A DNA stretch of 64,000 bases from the NCBI GenBank assembly GCA_947502305.1, contig CANMZA010000002.1, positions 401,041 to 465,040 of the forward strand, given 5' to 3'. Both the position numbers and the translations under genes were made by a program. Below, in pieces: positions 43,532 to 53,340 of this stretch. This DNA is from an uncultured Erythrobacter sp. (GTDB lineage: Bacteria; Pseudomonadota; Alphaproteobacteria; Sphingomonadales; Sphingomonadaceae). The notes beneath the pieces are model-generated. The model was not told the DNA's origin. It ran no database searches and was given only the letters and a program-made list of their open reading frames with translations. Every line of letters begins with the position of its first letter. Position 1 is the first letter of the stretch.

Positions 43532-44623
43532 TTAGGGGCTTACGAATTCAAGTTCTGGCCCTTGGGTGATGCTGTAATCGCCCGGGGGAAACGCCTCGCC
43601 GTCAAGGATGAACTGATCTTCGATGGTCAGCCGATATTGCGGCGTCGTCAATTGGTGGATGCCGCGTTCGCGCAAGCGGGCGGGCACTTTACCGCGCAAT
43701 ACCGCCGGTATCAAAAATGCCGACCGCCGCGAAATTTGATCGAGCGCCACCAGTTTCAACCCGTTGCGCAGCGGCCCAAACGGTTTGATCCCCGCTGGCA
43801 TGGTTTCAAGCGTCGAGGAAAACAGCAATTGCCGCCACGCCGGATCGCCCGTGCCGCTATGTTCCATCGGTGCCTCTTGCGGACCAAGCGCGATGGTCAT
43901 CCGCGAACCGCGCCGCCATGAATTGGTGCGCCCGGCAAAAAACCACTGGATCACGCCCCACGCGGTCGTCACGCCCACAGCCATTGAATTGAACGCGCCC
44001 AGCCGGTGCGCGCTTTGGCCGGATTTGGTCGCCGTGGTGAAGGCGCCCGCACCGAGGATAAAGCCAAGCACTTTGCTGCCCGCATCTTCGCTGGAATTCT
44101 CACCGGCACCTTCACCGGTATTCTCACCAAGCGCCGTAACAGCAATCGGACGGCGGTGAACGCGGCCGCCATTTTCAAAAGCATCAATCGCATTTTGCAG
44201 CGACCAATCACCCGGCACACCCAGATCCACCGTCAAAGCGTTGGTCTTACCCTTGGGCAAAACCGCAATCGCGGGCCAATCATCGCCGAATATATTTGCA
44301 CCGCAGGTCAGCACATCGCGCACCGTCCCGTCACCGCCATTAATGACCAGCAGATCAATCCCGCGTGCCGCCAAATCGGCCAGAGCATCGGGCAATTGCG
44401 ACCGGTCACCGGGCTGCGCAATGTGGACTTGAGGCGTGATCCCGCAGTCGAAATCGGCCCCTTGATTGCCGTGGCTGCGCGGATTGTAGATCACACCAAC
44501 GCTTGGCGCTTCACCCGCGGCGCGCTTTCGCGGGGCGCGTACAGATCGTGTCTGCCGCACCTTTTCAGCGGCTTTTCCCGAAGTTTGCGGGAGCTGAGCA
44601 AATTCGTAAATCGGCGCGGACAT
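43532..44623 (-). CDS. diacylglycerol kinase-family lipid kinase
   Basis: VGVIYNPRSHGNQG, LLVINGGDGTVRDVLTCG; start at MSAPIYEF. Confidence 0.88.
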   Translation of the reverse strand: MSAPIYEFAQLPQTSGKAAEKVRQTRSVRAPRKRAAGEAPSVGVIYNPRSHGNQGADFDCGITPQVHIAQPGDRSQLPDALADLAARGIDLLVINGGDGTVRDVLTCGANIFGDDWPAIAVLPKGKTNALTVDLGVPGDWSLQNAIDAFENGGRVHRRPIAVTALGENTGEGAGENSSEDAGSKVLGFILGAGAFTTATKSGQSAHRLGAFNSMAVGVTTAWGVIQWFFAGRTNSWRRGSRMTIALGPQEAPMEHSGTGDPAWRQLLFSSTLETMPAGIKPFGPLRNGLKLVALDQISRRSAFLIPAVLRGKVPARLRERGIHQLTTPQYRLTIEDQFILDGEAFPPGDYSITQGPELEFVSP

Positions 44624-44805
44624 GGGCTTCTCATAGGGGTTAAGCGGCAGAAATGCCACCGCGTTTTGATCTGACAGTTGCAAGATACGCACGCTGTCAC
44701 TGCAGGGTTACATCGGGTTTGACGCCGAATTCTCAAGGGTCGGCGCATTTTCGCAATCGCACATTCCCTCTGGCCTATGCGCCCGCGCCCGTTATTCTGC
44801 AGGAC

Positions 44806-46014
44806 ATGCTGACAGAAAAACTGCTTGAATCCGCACGCGCGCTTGCGCCCCAAATCATCGCTTTGCGGCGCGCCATTCATGCGGAGCCAGAATTGGGCCT
44901 CCACACACCGCTAACGATGGCGAAAGTGCGCGAAGAACTCGCTGATTTGCCGCTGGAATGGCGCAGCGGCCCGTCAACCACGGGCGCCGTCGCGACGCTG
45001 AAGGGGGAAAAGGCAAGCGGCAGCGGGCCGCGCGTCTTGCTGCGCGGGGATATGGACGCGCTGCCGATGGACGAAAAAACGGATTTGGATTTTGCCTCCA
45101 CCATTCCGGGCCGGATGCATGCGTGCGGCCATGATACGCACACCGCGATGCTGGCGGGGGCCGCCCGGGTCTTGGCGGCGCAGCGGTCTGAATTGGCCGG
45201 AACGGTCGATTTCATGTTCCAACCGGGCGAAGAAGGGCATCATGGGGCGCGCTTCATGCTGGATGATGGATTGATTGATCCGCTCCCCGATGCTGCCTTT
45301 GCTTTGCACATTATGCCCAATGCAAAATTTGGCGTGATTGCCGGGCGCGCGGGGCCGCTAATGGCGGCGGCGGATCAATTTACGATCACGGTGAAGGGGC
45401 GGGGCGGACATGCCTCTATGCCGCATGATTGCGCCGATCCTGTGCCCGCCGCCGCCGCGATTGTGGCCGCAGTGCAGGCAATGGTAACCCGCCGGTTCAA
45501 CGCGGCCAGCGCGGTGGTCGTAACGGTCACACGCATTGATGCGGGCACCACATTCAACGTGATCCCCGACGATGCGGTCTTACAAGGGACAATCCGCACC
45601 CTTTCTGCCGAGCACCGAGAAAAGGCGCATGCCGCCCTTGCCCAGACCGCCGCTGATACTGCGCGGGCGCATGGGGTGGAGGCGACCTGCGAAATTGTGC
45701 CGGGCTTCCCTGTCACATTATGTAATGAACGCGCCGTCACTTTGGGCGAGAAAGTCGCGCGCGGGATCGCCGATGGGACCGATGGTTGGCACGATTTGCC
45801 TGCGCCGATTATGGGCGCAGAGGATTTCTCTTACGTGCTGGAAAAGGTGCCCGGCGCGATGTTTTTCCTAGGTGTTGCGCCGGATGGCGACAATTGGAGC
45901 CAGTGCTGCGCCATCCATTCGCCGCGCATGCATGTCGATGAAAGCGCCCTGCCGCGCGGTGTCGCGATGCTGGCCGGGTGCGCTTTGGAATATATCGCAA
46001 ACGGCTTTGAATAA
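44806..46014 (+). CDS. M20-family amidohydrolase/peptidase
   Basis: RRAIHAEPELGLHTP, LLRGDMDALPM, MHACGHDTHTAML, MFQPGEEGHHGA, MGAEDFSYVL. Confidence 0.93.
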   Translation: MLTEKLLESARALAPQIIALRRAIHAEPELGLHTPLTMAKVREELADLPLEWRSGPSTTGAVATLKGEKASGSGPRVLLRGDMDALPMDEKTDLDFASTIPGRMHACGHDTHTAMLAGAARVLAAQRSELAGTVDFMFQPGEEGHHGARFMLDDGLIDPLPDAAFALHIMPNAKFGVIAGRAGPLMAAADQFTITVKGRGGHASMPHDCADPVPAAAAIVAAVQAMVTRRFNAASAVVVTVTRIDAGTTFNVIPDDAVLQGTIRTLSAEHREKAHAALAQTAADTARAHGVEATCEIVPGFPVTLCNERAVTLGEKVARGIADGTDGWHDLPAPIMGAEDFSYVLEKVPGAMFFLGVAPDGDNWSQCCAIHSPRMHVDESALPRGVAMLAGCALEYIANGFE

Positions 46015-46187
46015 GCATGCTTGCACCCCCTGCGCGCCGATTTCGCGGGGCGCAGACAGGGTTCTGCTAGAGCGGCCTTGCGGTAATTTCTTGTAAGGCC
46101 ATGCTGTGAAAGCTGGCGAGGGCGCGCGGCCTGTGCGAATATGCGCGCAATTAAGGACCCGGATTAGAGGCCGGAACGAGAGGGCGT

Positions 46188-47510
46188 ATGGCCATGCTGA
46201 AATTTATGAAATTGTGCGCAGTCGGCGGCGTGATGGCGCTCTGCGCTGGCACGGCGGTTCCTGCTGTGGCCAATCAAGACTCCAGCGATGGCGGGCCGAT
46301 CTCTTACACTGTCGCGCCCAATGATACGCTGTATGGCATCGCGCAGCGTTACCTAGTGAACGCCGAAAGCGCGCGCCGCGTTCAGCGTCTAAACGCAGTC
46401 GCCAATCCGCGCCGGCTCAGCATTGACAGCACATTGATGATACCGCGCGAATTGCTGCGCCATACGCCTGCTGAATTGCGCGTGGCGGCATTTTCCGGCC
46501 CAGTCGTGATCGGCGGCAATGCGCCCAGCGTTGGTGCGGTTCTGCCCGAAGGGACCACCGTGGAAACCGGGCGCAATGGTTTCATCAGCTTCACCAGCGG
46601 TTTTGGCGGGCGGATTTCCCTGCCTTCCAACACAACGGCGCGGCTGATCAAGTCCCGGCGCTATGTGCTGGGCGATACGTTGGATGTCGATTTTGCCGTG
46701 TCGCGCGGGCGCGCCAATGCAACGTCGCCGACTTTGCAAGGGCAAGACCGCCTCAGAATGCGCACGCCCTTGGCCGTCACCGCCGTTCGCGGGACGCAGT
46801 TCCGCGTCGCTTATGATCCTGAAAGCGGCACATCCAGCCTGACCGAAGTGACCGAGGGCAATGTCCAAGTCGCAGCTGGCGGCGAAACCCGCGCCGCACC
46901 CGCAGGTTTCGGCGTCTCCAGCAGCGCATCGGGCGTCAGCGAACCCGAAGAATTGCTCCCCTCGCCAGAATTCCTCGACCCCGGCGCGGTGCAAACAGAT
47001 GAAAGCCTAACCTTTGCGATGGCCCCTGTCGCAGGCGCACGCGGATACCGCGTGCAACTGGCGCGCGATGCCGGTTTTCTTGACGTGGTGACCGAACAAT
47101 TGGTCAGCACACAGGCCGCCACCATCCCTAGCATCGACAATGGCCGCTATTTCGTGCGCGCACGCTCCATCTCGCAAAGCGGCTTGGAGGGCACATCGGA
47201 AAGCTACACTTTCTTGCGCAAGCGTATCGGCGTCGCCGCGAGCGCGGGCCGCTCGCCCGATTATGATGGCTTCACCTTCAATTGGCTTCCAGAGGGCGAT
47301 GGCAATGCAACCTTCGCGTTTCAAATCTGGTCGGAAACAGATCCCGGCACGATGCTCGTCGATGAAGTCGGCCTCACCGCCTCTGGCATGATCCTCACCA
47401 ATCTGGCACCGGGCCGCTATGTCTGGCGCGTCGCAGCGAGCGAAACTGACCCAGAAGAGGGCCTCATCAAAGTTTGGGGACCGGAGCAAAAACTGGTGGT
47501 TTCTCAGTAA
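46188..47510 (+). CDS. LysM + FecR domain protein, exported
   Basis: Signal peptide; SYTVAPNDTLYGIAQRYLVNAESARRVQRLNAV (LysM); EGTTVETGRNGFISFTSGFGGRISLPSNTTARL...TPLAVTAVRGTQFRV (FecR). Confidence 0.85.
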   Translation: MAMLKFMKLCAVGGVMALCAGTAVPAVANQDSSDGGPISYTVAPNDTLYGIAQRYLVNAESARRVQRLNAVANPRRLSIDSTLMIPRELLRHTPAELRVAAFSGPVVIGGNAPSVGAVLPEGTTVETGRNGFISFTSGFGGRISLPSNTTARLIKSRRYVLGDTLDVDFAVSRGRANATSPTLQGQDRLRMRTPLAVTAVRGTQFRVAYDPESGTSSLTEVTEGNVQVAAGGETRAAPAGFGVSSSASGVSEPEELLPSPEFLDPGAVQTDESLTFAMAPVAGARGYRVQLARDAGFLDVVTEQLVSTQAATIPSIDNGRYFVRARSISQSGLEGTSESYTFLRKRIGVAASAGRSPDYDGFTFNWLPEGDGNATFAFQIWSETDPGTMLVDEVGLTASGMILTNLAPGRYVWRVAASETDPEEGLIKVWGPEQKLVVSQ

Positions 47511-47558
47511 GGCGCGCGGGCGATGCTGGTGCGAAACCTTCAAAACGGCGGCTGATTT

Positions 47559-49799
47559 ATGAGGCAATCCCGGCTCCTGCTCGAATGGGCGATCCTGCTC
47601 GTAGCGGCGATTATGGGTATGGCCGCGCTGCAATCGTCTCAGATGACGCAGCGGCTGGACAACCAATTGCTCGACACCGCCGCGCCGCTCGCCCGCCCGG
47701 CAATGTCGGATGACATCACTCTGGTTGCGATTGATGATCAAAGTCTGGGCGAAATCGGCGCTTGGCCGTGGCCGCGCGCTGTCCATGGGGCGCTGATCGA
47801 CCGGCTGACCGATGCGGGCGCGCGGGCGATTGTGCTCGATATTCTGTTTCTGGAAAACACCGATCTGGCGGATGATGACGCGCTAGAGCGCGCGATGCGG
47901 CGCGGTGACAATGTGTTGTTGCCGCACACATTCACCGCGCGGATCAATTCGCAAACCGGGATCGATCCGCTCTATCCCTTGCCCGAATTTGGCAGCGCGT
48001 CCGTCGGCGTCGGACATGTGGTGGCGGAACCTGATACGGACGGGATTTTCCGCCGCTTTGATCTGGTTCTTTCTACCGATAAGGGCGATTTTCCCCACCT
48101 CGCCATGCGGGCGCTGGAATTTTTGGAAGAGCGCGGGGCGGGCACAACAGAACGCAGCGCCCTAATCCCGTTTCACCCAGCAGGCGCGCTTGTCACACAA
48201 TCAGCCAGCGACGTTTTGGCTGGCAACACTTTGCCCGAATTTTTCGAAGGTAAGATCGTCCTGATCGGCGCCACCGGTCAGGGTATGGGCGATCGCTATT
48301 CGGTCGCTGCGGGCGATATTGGCGTGATGACGGGGATCGAAACGCAGGCAAATTTGCTCAATGCATTGATGGCGGATGCGCTGATCGATCCGGTTGGCGC
48401 ATTATGGCAAAATATCGCGGGCGGTATGGCGCTCTTCGCATTGTTCTTGGCGTTTTGGTATTGGCCCCCGCGCCTTGGGTTGGGGGTTGCGATTGCGCTT
48501 GTGGCGGCGTTGTTGATCGGCAGTGCCGGAATGCTTGCTTGGGGCCAATTGTGGATGCCGATTGCACCGGCGATCATCATGATCGTGCTGTCTTACCCGC
48601 TGTGGAGCTGGCGGCGGCTTAGCCATGTCAGCCGCTATCTCGACCGGGAAGCTGCGCGCATGATGGGCGAGGGGCATGGCCCTCAGATGCAAGCCGATCA
48701 CGAACAGCATCGCCTAGAAGGGGGCGGTATGGAATATGTCGCACGTCAGGTGGAACGGATGCGCGGTTTGATCCTGCGGACGGAAGACACGCTGAGTTTT
48801 GTGCGCCAAGTGATCGAAGCCGCGCCCGATGCGATGATTGTGCTGAATGATCAGGGCCAGGTTGAGATGCTCAATGCCGTCGCGGATCAGCTTTTTCCCG
48901 ATTGGCAGTCTGAGGAGGCGTTGTCGCTCAATGAATTGCTGCTGTTTGGCCGCGCAGATTTACAACGCGGCGGCAGCGAAATGCTCACCGAAGATGGGCG
49001 AATTTTCCTGATCGCGCGCGCGCCGCTTTCTGGGCTCGCTGGGCTTGCTGAGCGGTCAGGCGCTTCGGACGCTACCGAGGGCGCGCTGCGTTCTGGCGAG
49101 ATTTTGGCGCTGCGTGAAATCACCGATCTGCGCAGGCTGGATCAAGAACGCAAACAGATGCTCGAATTTCTCTCGCATGACATGCGCACGCCGCAGGTCG
49201 CGATTATCGGCCTGACCCGCAAACCCGGCGATCAATCCGCAGGCGCAATGGCGCGGATCAAGAAACAAGCCGAACGCACGTTGAAACTGGCCGATGATTT
49301 CGTGCAATTGGCGCGGTTGGAAAGCCCTCAGCTGCAACTCGAAGACAGCGATATTAGCGCGCTCATCGAAGAAGCCTGCGACCGCGCTTACGTCCTTGCG
49401 GAAGCCAAACATATCCGCATCGAACAACATTTGCCGCAGGATCCGTGCTTTGCCGATGTCGATGCGTCGCTGATCGCGCGAATGCTCGACAATTTGATCG
49501 GCAATGCGGTGAAATATTCGCCCGAAGATTCGCGCATCGATGTAAAGTTGAATTGCCCCGGCAATAGCGGTGACGGCAGCGCGACGCAGATCATCGTCTC
49601 CGACGAAGGGGCCGGCCTGCCGGAGGCCCGGATCAAGGATCCCTTTGCGCGATTTGGGGCCCATGCCACCGACGCGGGCCCAAGCGCAGGGTTGGGTCTG
49701 GCGCTGGTGAAAAAGGTCGTCGATGCGCATGATGGCACGATCGAAGTCGCATCCCGGCCCGGTCAGGGCACACGCTTCACCATTTCACTCAAGAATTAA
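47559..49799 (+). CDS. CHASE2-domain sensor histidine kinase
   Basis: N-terminal CHASE2 (DDITLVAIDDQSLGEIGAWPWPRAVHGALIDRLTDAGARAIVLDILF), SHDMRTPQ H-box, DNLIGNAVKYSP N-box, SDEGAGLPE. Confidence 0.92.
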   Translation: MRQSRLLLEWAILLVAAIMGMAALQSSQMTQRLDNQLLDTAAPLARPAMSDDITLVAIDDQSLGEIGAWPWPRAVHGALIDRLTDAGARAIVLDILFLENTDLADDDALERAMRRGDNVLLPHTFTARINSQTGIDPLYPLPEFGSASVGVGHVVAEPDTDGIFRRFDLVLSTDKGDFPHLAMRALEFLEERGAGTTERSALIPFHPAGALVTQSASDVLAGNTLPEFFEGKIVLIGATGQGMGDRYSVAAGDIGVMTGIETQANLLNALMADALIDPVGALWQNIAGGMALFALFLAFWYWPPRLGLGVAIALVAALLIGSAGMLAWGQLWMPIAPAIIMIVLSYPLWSWRRLSHVSRYLDREAARMMGEGHGPQMQADHEQHRLEGGGMEYVARQVERMRGLILRTEDTLSFVRQVIEAAPDAMIVLNDQGQVEMLNAVADQLFPDWQSEEALSLNELLLFGRADLQRGGSEMLTEDGRIFLIARAPLSGLAGLAERSGASDATEGALRSGEILALREITDLRRLDQERKQMLEFLSHDMRTPQVAIIGLTRKPGDQSAGAMARIKKQAERTLKLADDFVQLARLESPQLQLEDSDISALIEEACDRAYVLAEAKHIRIEQHLPQDPCFADVDASLIARMLDNLIGNAVKYSPEDSRIDVKLNCPGNSGDGSATQIIVSDEGAGLPEARIKDPFARFGAHATDAGPSAGLGLALVKKVVDAHDGTIEVASRPGQGTRFTISLKN

Positions 49800-49823
49800 A
49801 GCGGCAAAAAATGCGCCCGCCAA

Positions 49824-50378
49824 TCAGCGGCGCGAATAATCCGCAATCAGACCATTCGCCATGCTGCGCAAAGCCTGATCATCAAATTCGCAATCTGTCA
49901 TCGTGCCGGTGCCGCGATAGACGACCGCGCCCGTTTCGCGGTCCAGCAACAGCAATGTGCCGCGCAAAACCATTGCCTCACATTCGTCAAAGCGTTTTGA
50001 GGGCCGCGGCGGCGCGATCCAAACTGGCGCGTCTTGGCCAGCATTAGACGTTTGTATGCCGACCTGCGCAGATCCGGTTGAGACCGAATAATCCGCGATC
50101 AAACCACCCTCTTCAGACATCGCGATACGGCGTCCGGTAAAGGCATCAATCAACGCATCGCCAAACAACGCTTTGAGTTGCTGAGCGCCGTCTTCTGGCA
50201 GCGAAATTGCAATTTGCGCATTTTGCGGGGCACCATCAGCGCCCGTGGATTCCACCGCGAGCGGCGAAAACACTGTGCAAGACGCAAGCACCGTGCAGGA
50301 CGCAAGCAAAGCAGCGCCGCCTAGCAAATGGCCCGCGCGCGCAAACTTTCCAAATTTTCGCACGCGGTTTTGGTTCAC
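49824..50378 (-). CDS. hypothetical lipoprotein with duplicated lipobox
   Basis: LLASCTVLASCTVFSPLA after hydrophobic leader. Confidence 0.6.
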   Translation of the reverse strand: MNQNRVRKFGKFARAGHLLGGAALLASCTVLASCTVFSPLAVESTGADGAPQNAQIAISLPEDGAQQLKALFGDALIDAFTGRRIAMSEEGGLIADYSVSTGSAQVGIQTSNAGQDAPVWIAPPRPSKRFDECEAMVLRGTLLLLDRETGAVVYRGTGTMTDCEFDDQALRSMANGLIADYSRR

Positions 50379-51076
50379 ATTTCCTCGCCAGCTTCGACCG
50401 TCTTATCCATGCGATAGCCGAAACCAAAGACAGTTTGAATGGCAAATCCATGCTTAGGCCGCAGTTCCAGCTTCGACCGAATGCGCGAGACATGCAGATC
50501 AAGCGTCCGGCTCTCCACTTCCGGGACGCTGCCCCAAACCTCGCCAAAGATATAAGCGCGCGACAAAGGCCGGTTGAGATTGTCGAAGAACAAGATCGCC
50601 AGATCCGCTTCTTTATTGGTGAGGTTCAGCGCCTCTCCTGCGCGCGTGATCTGTTTGGTGATCCGGTCGACTTCATAGACGCCAAACTTGCCAAACCGCT
50701 CTGGCCCGCCAGCATTCAGCCGCCGATGCGCGGCCTCGATCCGCGCCAAGATAACCTCTTCGCTTTCCGGCTTCACGACATAATCAATCGCGCCAGCCTC
50801 CAGCCCCAACACCACGTCGCCTTTGTCAGAACGGCTGGTGAGGATAATAAAAGCGGGCGGGTTTTGCAGGCTGGATGTCGCCCATTTCACCAGATCAAGC
50901 CCCGTGCGGCCCGGCATATTCCAATCCACCAGCACCACATCGCATGTCTCGCGCTTAAGGAAGGTCGTCAGTTCCGTACCTGAGCGAAAACGCTCACACT
51001 GATGCGCCGTGCCATCAATCGCATTGCCAAGCTGTTCCAGAAGCTCGGGATCATCATCCGCTATCGCGATTCTCAT
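50375..51076 (-). CDS. OmpR/PhoB-type response regulator
   Basis: MRIAIADDDPELLEQLGNAIDG receiver, VVLVDWNMPGRTGLDL, winged-helix DLHVSRIRSKLE; upstream extension to 51226 considered non-coding. Confidence 0.92.
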   Translation of the reverse strand: MRIAIADDDPELLEQLGNAIDGTAHQCERFRSGTELTTFLKRETCDVVLVDWNMPGRTGLDLVKWATSSLQNPPAFIILTSRSDKGDVVLGLEAGAIDYVVKPESEEVILARIEAAHRRLNAGGPERFGKFGVYEVDRITKQITRAGEALNLTNKEADLAILFFDNLNRPLSRAYIFGEVWGSVPEVESRTLDLHVSRIRSKLELRPKHGFAIQTVFGFGYRMDKTVEAGEEM

Positions 51077-51307
51077 ATTTGCCGCCCTCTTGATTGCTGG
51101 CTCTTCGGCCTGCCGTGTCGCTAACCCATTGATCTTGCTGATGACAGTGCCCGTCACCTGCAAGTTGTATCCTGATAAACTCGTCAACAGGCTGAACAGC
51201 AAGGGAATGTCGCGCAATCGGCGCAAAAATTACAAGAAATTACGTCTTAGCAACCGCCGAACAGCAAAGTGAGCGGTGGCGGCGAAGACGATGATCGCAA
51301 GGGTGCA

Positions 51308-51360
51308 AAACAATGGCGCACCCGAGAGGATTCGAACCTCTGGCCTCTGCCTTCGGAGGG
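51308..51360. repeat. att direct repeat copy 1: displaced 3' part of tRNA-Arg (TpsiC arm, variable region and anticodon region)
   Basis: AAACAATGGCGCACCCGAGAGGATTCGAACCTCTGGCCTCTGCCTTCGGAGGG, identical to 58484-58536; sequence diverges immediately outside. Confidence 0.93.
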
Positions 51361-51498
51361 TAGGGATGCAGGGCATAGCCGGACACTACTGGACATAACA
51401 AGCAACTGAAAAACAATGCTTTTTGTCTTGCCCTATCCGGTTTCGTCCTACATTGTTTTCCATACTCATTACATACAGTATGGAAAATCGGGACGGCA

Positions 51499-52651
51499 AT
51501 GGCGCTGGATTTAAGCAAGGTTGGAGAGCGTGAGAGGCTAAAGCCAAGGTGTGAGCCGCATTGGCAGCGACTGCGGGCCGGTTGCTTCCTTGGCTTTCGC
51601 CCTTCGAAACAAGGCGGGCCGGGCACATGGATTGCCAGAGGCTATGATGAGGATGCGCGCCGTTACCGTGTGAAGTCGCTTGGCGATTTTGGAGAACTTG
51701 CAGGCAACCGGCGTTTCACAGGCGGAAGCGGAGAAGCTAGCCGCAGTTATCGAAGCAGGCGGCGAGATTCGCGCAAAGGTCGATTCTGTAGGGGCAGCTT
51801 GCCGCGCCTATGCCGAAAGCAGGCCAGAGGCAGAATCCCGCTTCAAACGTCACGTTTTTGATGATCCTCTCAGCAAGGTGAAACTCGACAAATTGCGGCG
51901 GCGGCATTTGCGCGAATGGCGAGAGCGGCTGGAAGAAAAACCCGCGCTCATAAGCCGCAGCAAGACCGGAGAGCACAAGATACGCGACCGCGCGCCCTCG
52001 TCCGTCAATCGGGATATGGCCGTGCTGCGGGCGGCGTTGGCAACCGTGCTTTCGCCCGGCGCGCCGAATAGCGAGGCCGCTTGGCAAGAGGCGTTGAAGG
52101 CCATTCCAAACGCCAATGGGCGGCGCACCCTTTATCTTGACCGTGAACAGAGAAGGCAGCTTTTGAAGGCAATCTCTAGCGAGGCGGAGTCGTTCGTAAG
52201 GGCGCTATGCCTCTTGCCTCTTAGGCCGGGCGCAATGGCTGGATTGACCGTAGGGGATTTTGACAAGCGGACCAGTGAGCTTTCGATAGGCAAGGACAAG
52301 AATGGCAAGCCGCGCCGCATCCAAATACCGGCTGAGGCAGCGAACGTCCTGATAGAGCAAAGCAAGGATAAGTTGCCGAACGCCCCAATTTTCATGCGCG
52401 GCAATGGCAGGGCATGGAATAAAGACAGTTGGAAACTGCCAATTGCTGCGGGAGCGCGGGCGGCTGGACTGCCAGCCGGAGCAACCGCCTACACTTTAAG
52501 GCACAGCACAATAACCGACCTCGTGAGGGCAAATCTGCCGTTGCTCACGATTGCACAAATCAGTGGCACAAGCGCCGAAATGATTGAACGCCATTATGGG
52601 CACCTTGCCAGCGACGCAGCGGTTAAGACGCTTGGGGAGTTGGCGTTATGA
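51499..52651 (+). pseudogene. tyrosine recombinase/integrase, apparently frameshifted near 51700-51725
   Basis: Frame 1 ORF from 51499 gives MALDLSKVGERERLKPRCEPHWQRLRAGCFLGFRPSKQGGPGTWIARGYDEDARRYRVKSLGDFGELAGNRRF (integrase N-terminus); frame 2 ORF continues SQAEAEKLAAVIEAGG...YTLRHSTITDLV...GTSAEMIERHYGHL (catalytic domain). Confidence 0.8.
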
Positions 52652-53166
52652 GCAAGCAAACAAATCCCAACTGGCCTGATCCCACAGATTGGGCAAAAAG
52701 ACTTCACGATAGGCTAGAGGGCATTGGTGGCGACTTCATGGACGCGCCATGGGAGGTTGCGGACGATCCCGAGGATTTCTCAGGGCTAAACCTTAAACAG
52801 GCACGTGCGGCAGAGGCACTAATGGCGGTATGCAGTGCGCTTCAGGAACTCCCGCAGTTTCAAAAGTCCAAAGGAGCTTCGACAATTCATACCGTAGCTG
52901 GCGCACTCCGAGATGTTGTTATGGGCGGCGAGGCTGCGTTACCGCACCGCACTAGAAGCACGCGTCCCGTGAAAGATCATGAGGCCTTAGGACGAGTGCT
53001 CGGCACGCTAGGGCAGCGGCTCGGCTTTGGTCATTGGATACGGACAAGTGGCTTTTTCCTAGAATTTGGCGCTGGGCTTAACTCTCTGCCGCGGTCTCAA
53101 CACTTGCGCCGTTGGCGCAGAAAAAGCCCGAGACATAGAAACGGGAGCGGTTTCTTACCGGCCTAA
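52648..53166 (+). CDS. hypothetical protein overlapping integrase stop codon (ATGA), 3' end possibly degenerate
   Basis: ATG at 52648 overlaps integrase TGA; acidic N-terminal half; C-terminal ~35 aa Arg-rich and atypical. Confidence 0.5.
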   Translation: MSKQTNPNWPDPTDWAKRLHDRLEGIGGDFMDAPWEVADDPEDFSGLNLKQARAAEALMAVCSALQELPQFQKSKGASTIHTVAGALRDVVMGGEAALPHRTRSTRPVKDHEALGRVLGTLGQRLGFGHWIRTSGFFLEFGAGLNSLPRSQHLRRWRRKSPRHRNGSGFLPA

Positions 53167-53340
53167 ACTTGGCGTTGATGACCATATTGGCCATTTTTTC
53201 GGCCACACCCCTTTCGACTTCATCACCTTGATCGAAGCGAAATTCTATTCCTGGTTCCAAGTTTAGCGTTGACTGTGCGGCGATGGATACGCTGGCCAGC
53301 GCGTCATCGGCGGTCTTGATCACCTTCTTGCTCTTTTCGC
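53078..53340 (-). pseudogene. C-terminal fragment of an unidentified protein, 5' end lost at junction with integrase remnant
   Basis: Within ORF 53078-53467: EKSKKVIKTADDALASVSIAAQSTLNLEPGIEFRFDQGDEVERGVAEKMANMVINAKF looks protein-like; upstream part is antisense to the recombinase remnant. Confidence 0.3.

Noticed and set aside
51308-51360. Second tRNA-Arg gene
   Set aside because: Only the 3' part is present; the 5' acceptor strand and D arm are missing, so it is an att remnant and not a functional tRNA
51240-51626. 128-aa and 80-aa minus-strand ORFs over the att site and integrase 5' end
   Set aside because: Overlap the tRNA remnant and the integrase N-terminus; no protein-like features
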